Assembly: GCA_003150235.1 (NCBI GenBank)
Contig: QAMW01000016.1
Coordinates: forward strand, 1 to 34,168
Reading direction: 5' to 3'
Origin: Bacteroidales bacterium
GTDB taxonomy: Bacteria; Bacteroidota; Bacteroidia; Bacteroidales; Muribaculaceae
Length of the DNA stretch: 34,168 bases
Position numbers and translations under genes: made by a program. The notes under the pieces are model-generated. The model was not told where the DNA came from. It was given only the letters and a program-made list of their open reading frames with translations, and ran no database searches. The number at the start of each line of letters is the position of its first letter. The first letter of the stretch is position 1. Below, piece after piece: positions 31,855 to 34,168 of the stretch.

Positions 31855-31945
31855 TTGCCCGAAGGGCATCATCCGCGTTTAGCCGGGGCGTTGAGCGTAG
31901 CGATACCCCCGGCTAAATTTAGATTATCCCCTGAAACGGGGATAA
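31855..31945. repeat. Composite intergenic palindrome cluster, copy 3
   Basis: GTTGCCC/GGGCA-type hairpin (about 31854-31868), TTTAGCCGGGG/CCCCCGGCTAAA (31878-31888/31906-31917), and TTATCCCC TGAAAC GGGGATAA (31924-31945). The TGAAAC loop is the same as at 894-899 although the arms differ. The 31717-32030 gap holds only these repeats and no gene. Confidence 0.7.
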
Positions 31946-31972
31946 AAGCCCCGCCCCTGCGGGCAACGTGGC

Positions 31973-32010
31973 GGCGCGGGCGAGCTTCCACTCGCCCCTA
32001 CAGCTACGCG
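31973..32010 (+). repeat. REP-like palindrome, family 1
   Basis: GGGCGAG/CTCGCCC at 31978-31984/31991-31997 followed by CCTACAGCTACGCG, nearly identical to the copy in the alaS leader. It ends 21 nt from the stop codon of the barrel-protein gene. Confidence 0.8.
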
Positions 32011-32030
32011 TTATGACCGTGCCCGGAGGC

Positions 32031-32996
32031 TTAGAGGCGGAAGCGGTAGGCGATGCGGAGGTTAAGCACCGGATATACCTTCATTGCCTTTGCGACCTTG
32101 ACGTAACTGCCCACCTTCCCGGCGATGTTGTCGACATCTTTTGCCAGGTCGACGCCTTCATGGGTCACAACCTTGGGAGTGCCTCCCCAGAAGAGCACAC
32201 CTCCGTCAACACCGAAGTTGATATGTCGACCGAATGTGGTGACGTAGCCCGCGCCGAGATATGGCTTGAAGCTGTTGACGATAAGGTCGGCTTTCACGGT
32301 GGCGTCGGAACCGGGCTTCATCATATAAGGAGTGCCGTCGGGACGGTCGCCCACATGTATGCCAATCATGCCATATTCCTCCATGCGGTCTTTCAATGCG
32401 TCAGCCACCTCGGGGTCAAGGTAGAAATCATTGTATATCGGCTCTTCGATGAAGTCGGTGTTCATCACGTAGTCATACATCTTATTATACATGCCTATCG
32501 CCACAAGCGAGGGCATCTCCTCCATCGCATTGACAGCGGAGCCTATCTTCGACGAGCCCCAGTAGAAACCGGCGGTCAGATACCAGTGTTTGTTACGCAG
32601 GGGGAAGAAGTCGACAAGGAGTTTGAAATTGACCATCTTCGCCTTGCAGTCCATCTTGACGGTCTTGTCGACGTCAAAGCCCGAAATCTCTTTCATCATT
32701 TCCTGCAGCTTTGAAAAGTCGGTGCCGGCGACAGCCCCGTCGCGATAGTTGTCCACATTAAAATTAAGAGGGACATTAAACCTCGGCATGAAATCCACGC
32801 CGGTCCTTACGCGCATAAAAGATGTGGGCATAGCTGACAGCTCCACCCCGACTCCTGTCGAGCCGAGAGTGATGCCGAGATCAAAAGTGTCGGCGAGGCG
32901 GGAGGCTGCAGTGGGATAGTTTTTCAGGTCATCCGCCTTTATTGCGGATAGTGACAAGCAACATGCAAATAACAATGTGATAATGCTTCTTTTCAT
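32031..32996 (-). CDS. Probable outer-membrane beta-barrel protein
   Basis: A 321-residue protein with a Sec signal (Met-Lys-Arg-Ser, hydrophobic core, cleavage after Ala near residues 19-21). The mature part has alternating hydrophobic strands such as Val-Asn-Phe-Lys-Leu-Leu-Val-Asp-Phe-Phe-Pro and Trp-Tyr-Leu-Thr-Ala-Gly-Phe-Tyr-Trp-Gly, and Tyr-Leu-Gly-Ala-Gly-Tyr near 251. It ends in Leu-Asn-Leu-Arg-Ile-Ala-Tyr-Arg-Phe-Arg-Leu, a typical last barrel strand, though the final residue is Leu rather than Phe. An inserted helical region lies at ~180-225. The exact family is not recognised. The IS630 element begins 58 nt upstream. Confidence 0.75.
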   Translation of the reverse strand: MKRSIITLLFACCLSLSAIKADDLKNYPTAASRLADTFDLGITLGSTGVGVELSAMPTSFMRVRTGVDFMPRFNVPLNFNVDNYRDGAVAGTDFSKLQEMMKEISGFDVDKTVKMDCKAKMVNFKLLVDFFPLRNKHWYLTAGFYWGSSKIGSAVNAMEEMPSLVAIGMYNKMYDYVMNTDFIEEPIYNDFYLDPEVADALKDRMEEYGMIGIHVGDRPDGTPYMMKPGSDATVKADLIVNSFKPYLGAGYVTTFGRHINFGVDGGVLFWGGTPKVVTHEGVDLAKDVDNIAGKVGSYVKVAKAMKVYPVLNLRIAYRFRL

Positions 32997-33026
32997 AGAA
33001 TTTTTCTCTTAAAAATTATTTTATCG

Positions 33027-33034
33027 CAAAATTA
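33027..33034 (-). promoter_or_regulatory. -7 element of the barrel-protein gene, next to the IS end
   Basis: TAATTTTG on the minus strand (33034-33027) exactly fits TAnnTTTG, 30 nt before the ATG. Its -33 position falls at about 33054-33058, exactly where the IS630 terminal repeat begins. Confidence 0.5.
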
Positions 33035-33054
33035 AGTAAAAAATAATTTATGGA

Positions 33055-33085
33055 TAAGTAAGTCGTAAAAATTATTTTATACTAA
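33055..33085 (+). repeat. IS630 left terminal inverted repeat
   Basis: Begins TAAGTAAGTCGTAAAAATTA and matches the reverse complement of 34138-34168 at 23 of 31 positions by eye. Confidence 0.75.
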
Positions 33086-33714
33086 GCTGCATGGGCAAAC
33101 TTGATATTGAGTTCAGATCCAAGTGCAGCCAACGCACGGTTGGTTGCATAGAGCAGGGAATCCGTGGAACAATAATCCGCAGGTTTGAGCCATTTGCCCT
33201 TGAGGATTCTCCAGAGCGTCTCGGCGATATTCAGATGTGGACTGTACGGTGGGAGGAAAAAGAGATACAATCCACGTTTCTCCCAGATCGGACGGAGTTC
33301 CCGCATGAGCTTGCATCTATGGATGCTTGCATTGTCAAGGACAACAAAAGTGTTTCTACGGATACGGAGAGAAAGTCGGTCAATAAAGTCGGCGACCTTG
33401 TCAGCGGTCATATTCTCAGTTGTGGAGAATCCTTCATATTGATTATTGCGGTCGATCATGCCGAAAATATTGAGTCTCAGACCTCTTTCAGATGGAATAT
33501 AGACATCTTCACCGCGGAACTGCCATCCGTATGGCACATATCCCTCAGTGCAGATATGGCTTTCATCTCCATAATAAAGGTCGATCAGACCGTCTTTTTC
33601 CTGTTGTACGAGTTCTTGCAGCTTCTCGGTCTTATACTCGTAGAGCTGCGGCGAGGGTTTCCCCTTCGGACGTTTCCTTATACGTCTATATCCCGCGCCA
33701 AGGCGGATAAAAAA
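33082..33714 (-). CDS. IS630 transposase, C-terminal DDE part (orfB, -1 frame)
   Basis: Read in the -1 frame after the slippery heptamer, this part holds the catalytic DDE_3 domain. Tyr-Gly-Asp-Glu-Ser-His carries the first Asp, Val-Val-Leu-Asp-Asn-Ala-Ser-Ile-His the second, and Pro-Tyr-Ser-Pro-His-Leu-Asn-Ile-Ala-Glu-Thr-Leu-Trp the final Glu. It begins with Arg-Leu-Gly-Ala-Gly-Tyr-Arg-Arg-Ile-Arg-Lys-Arg-Pro-Lys-Gly-Lys, which continues the fold of orfA as in single-frame IS630 transposases. The open frame extends further upstream, but that portion is antisense to meaning and should be ignored. All catalytic residues are present, so the element may be active if the frameshift occurs. Confidence 0.85.
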   Translation of the reverse strand, partial: FFIRLGAGYRRIRKRPKGKPSPQLYEYKTEKLQELVQQEKDGLIDLYYGDESHICTEGYVPYGWQFRGEDVYIPSERGLRLNIFGMIDRNNQYEGFSTTENMTADKVADFIDRLSLRIRRNTFVVLDNASIHRCKLMRELRPIWEKRGLYLFFLPPYSPHLNIAETLWRILKGKWLKPADYCSTDSLLYATNRALAALGSELNIKFAHAA

Positions 33715-34004
33715 GCCCTGAAGGTACTCTCGGAGGCTTCTTTCCCAGAAGCCTGCTGCCATGCCTCTTTCGCTTTCTTCACGCTCTGCCTGTCGTTCTC
33801 TATGGCTCTGCGTACCGCTTCTTCGTCTGAGCAATCCATTATCGGTTTGCGACCACGCCCCGGTCGTGTATCCAGGCCTTTGATGCCTTCTGTCTCGAAG
33901 CGTTTCACCCAGGAATTGACTGATATATGGGTCATTTCGGTCTGTTCTCCAATCTGTTTCGAGGTCAGGCCGGTGGATTTCAGAAGTACTGCGCGACAGC
34001 GCAT
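33678..34004 (-). CDS. IS630 transposase, N-terminal HTH part (orfA)
   Basis: 108 residues from the first ATG at 34004, carrying the paired helix-turn-helix DNA-binding region: Leu-Thr-Ser-Lys-Gln-Ile-Gly-Glu-Gln-Thr (12-21), then Ser-Val-Asn-Ser-Trp-Val-Lys-Arg-Phe, Gly-Leu-Asp-Thr-Arg-Pro-Gly-Arg-Gly-Arg-Lys-Pro, and a second HTH. It stops soon after the slippery site. The same frame continues upstream without stop for ~30 codons that look like genuine transposase N-terminus (Lys-Val-Ile-Gln-Leu-Thr-Asp-Gln-Gln-Arg at 34082-34053), but no ATG, GTG or TTG is present there. Translation may start at ATC 34085 or another non-standard codon, or the start has been lost. Confidence 0.75.
   Translation of the reverse strand: MRCRAVLLKSTGLTSKQIGEQTEMTHISVNSWVKRFETEGIKGLDTRPGRGRKPIMDCSDEEAVRRAIENDRQSVKKAKEAWQQASGKEASESTFRAFLSALARDIDV
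33708..33714 (-). other. Programmed -1 frameshift site, slippery heptamer TTTTTTA
   Basis: In the orfA frame the minus strand reads GCT TTT TTA TCC, which contains U UUU UUA in the correct X XXY YYZ phase. A -1 slip here joins orfA to the frame of the DDE domain and gives a continuous IS630 transposase. Such fusions are established for several IS families. Confidence 0.75.
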
Positions 34005-34119
34005 ACGGTATGCGTGGCTCTTGCCGTGGCGAAAGCCCTCTTCCAGTTGCAGACGTTGCTGGTCTGTCAGTTGTATAACTTTGATTTTTGCGATAGCTGT
34101 GTGTCTTTATGTGTTCACA

Positions 34120-34127
34120 CAAAGATA
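34120..34127 (-). promoter_or_regulatory. IS630 transposase promoter -7 element
   Basis: TATCTTTG on the minus strand (34127-34120) exactly fits TAnnTTTG. The -33 region falls inside the right terminal repeat (TTTA near 34145). Confidence 0.55.
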
Positions 34128-34137
34128 CGCAAAAAAT

Positions 34138-34168
34138 TTGATATAAACTAATTTTCAACATCTACTTA
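34138..34168 (-). repeat. IS630 right terminal inverted repeat
   Basis: Reads TAAGTAGATGTTGAAAATTA on the minus strand from the last base of the window and pairs with 33055-33085. Confidence 0.75.

Larger units (their letters stand above)
33055..34168 (-). mobile_element. IS630-family insertion sequence
   Basis: An ~1.1-kb element with a two-frame DDE transposase and imperfect terminal inverted repeats of ~31 bp, both beginning with TAAGTA. IS630 elements insert at TA and duplicate it, and the terminal TA at each end fits that. The right end coincides with the last base of the window, so the flanking DNA on that side is not visible. Confidence 0.85.

Noticed and set aside
31684..32016. Plus-strand frame of 110 codons
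   Set aside because: It consists of REP-like and composite repeats.
33091..34146. Plus-strand frame of 351 codons across the IS
   Set aside because: The minus strand encodes recognisable transposase with DDE residues; this is its shadow.

Overview
The window looks like a chromosomal segment of a gut Bacteroidales bacterium, most likely Muribaculaceae-like. Pointers are the promoter style (TAnnTTTG at -7), the lipoprotein signals with Cys-Ser-Lys-Asp-Asp, the DUF4595, DUF6567, DUF4293 and DUF6291-like families, a large secreted protein with a type IX-like C-terminal sorting domain, GlnRS beside a TPR gene, and dense families of palindromic intergenic repeats. The genus is inference; no rRNA or marker set is present.

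Layout. 1-1200: the 5' part of a DUF6291-like gene on the minus strand, then a long repeat-rich intergenic stretch. 1196-7315: two transcription units, each starting with a ~330-nt leader. The two leaders are homologous, and both are preceded by the same promoter arrangement. The first unit encodes two small lipoproteins. The second encodes a lipopolysaccharide core-type operon: GT2 glycosyltransferase, WaaP/Kdo-type sugar kinase, RfaS-like protein, second GT2. A DUF308 (HdeD-like) membrane gene lies between the units on the other strand. 7235-13794: housekeeping and envelope genes (tRNA methyltransferase, flippase-like membrane protein, engB, a RelA/SpoT homologue, a lipoprotein, an alpha/beta hydrolase). 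13881-28692: alaS, a ~1216-residue GLUG/sorting-domain secreted protein, a TPR protein with glnS, a TrkH/TrkA potassium uptake pair, a Dabb protein and a YbiT-like ABC-F protein. 28806-32996: DUF4293 protein, repeats, a Cys-rich Spy-like periplasmic protein, gdhA, more repeats, and an outer-membrane barrel protein. 33055-34168: a complete IS630-family element whose right end coincides with the end of the window.

Most interesting. The paired leaders (about 1237-1568 and 3583-3917) keep the same five helices with compensating base changes. Both end in a GGTGTGG/CCACACC stem followed by a T run, and this stem competes with a downstream CATCCTCC/GGAGGATG pairing. That is the architecture expected of a terminator/antiterminator switch. 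I do not recognise it as a named riboswitch or RNA class, so it is the best candidate for an undescribed element. Other points are a glycosyltransferase that has run through its stop into a convergent gene, an IS630 transposase split at a U UUU UUA slippery heptamer, a RelA/SpoT protein with a lost hydrolase motif, and two families of palindromic repeats whose arms covary.
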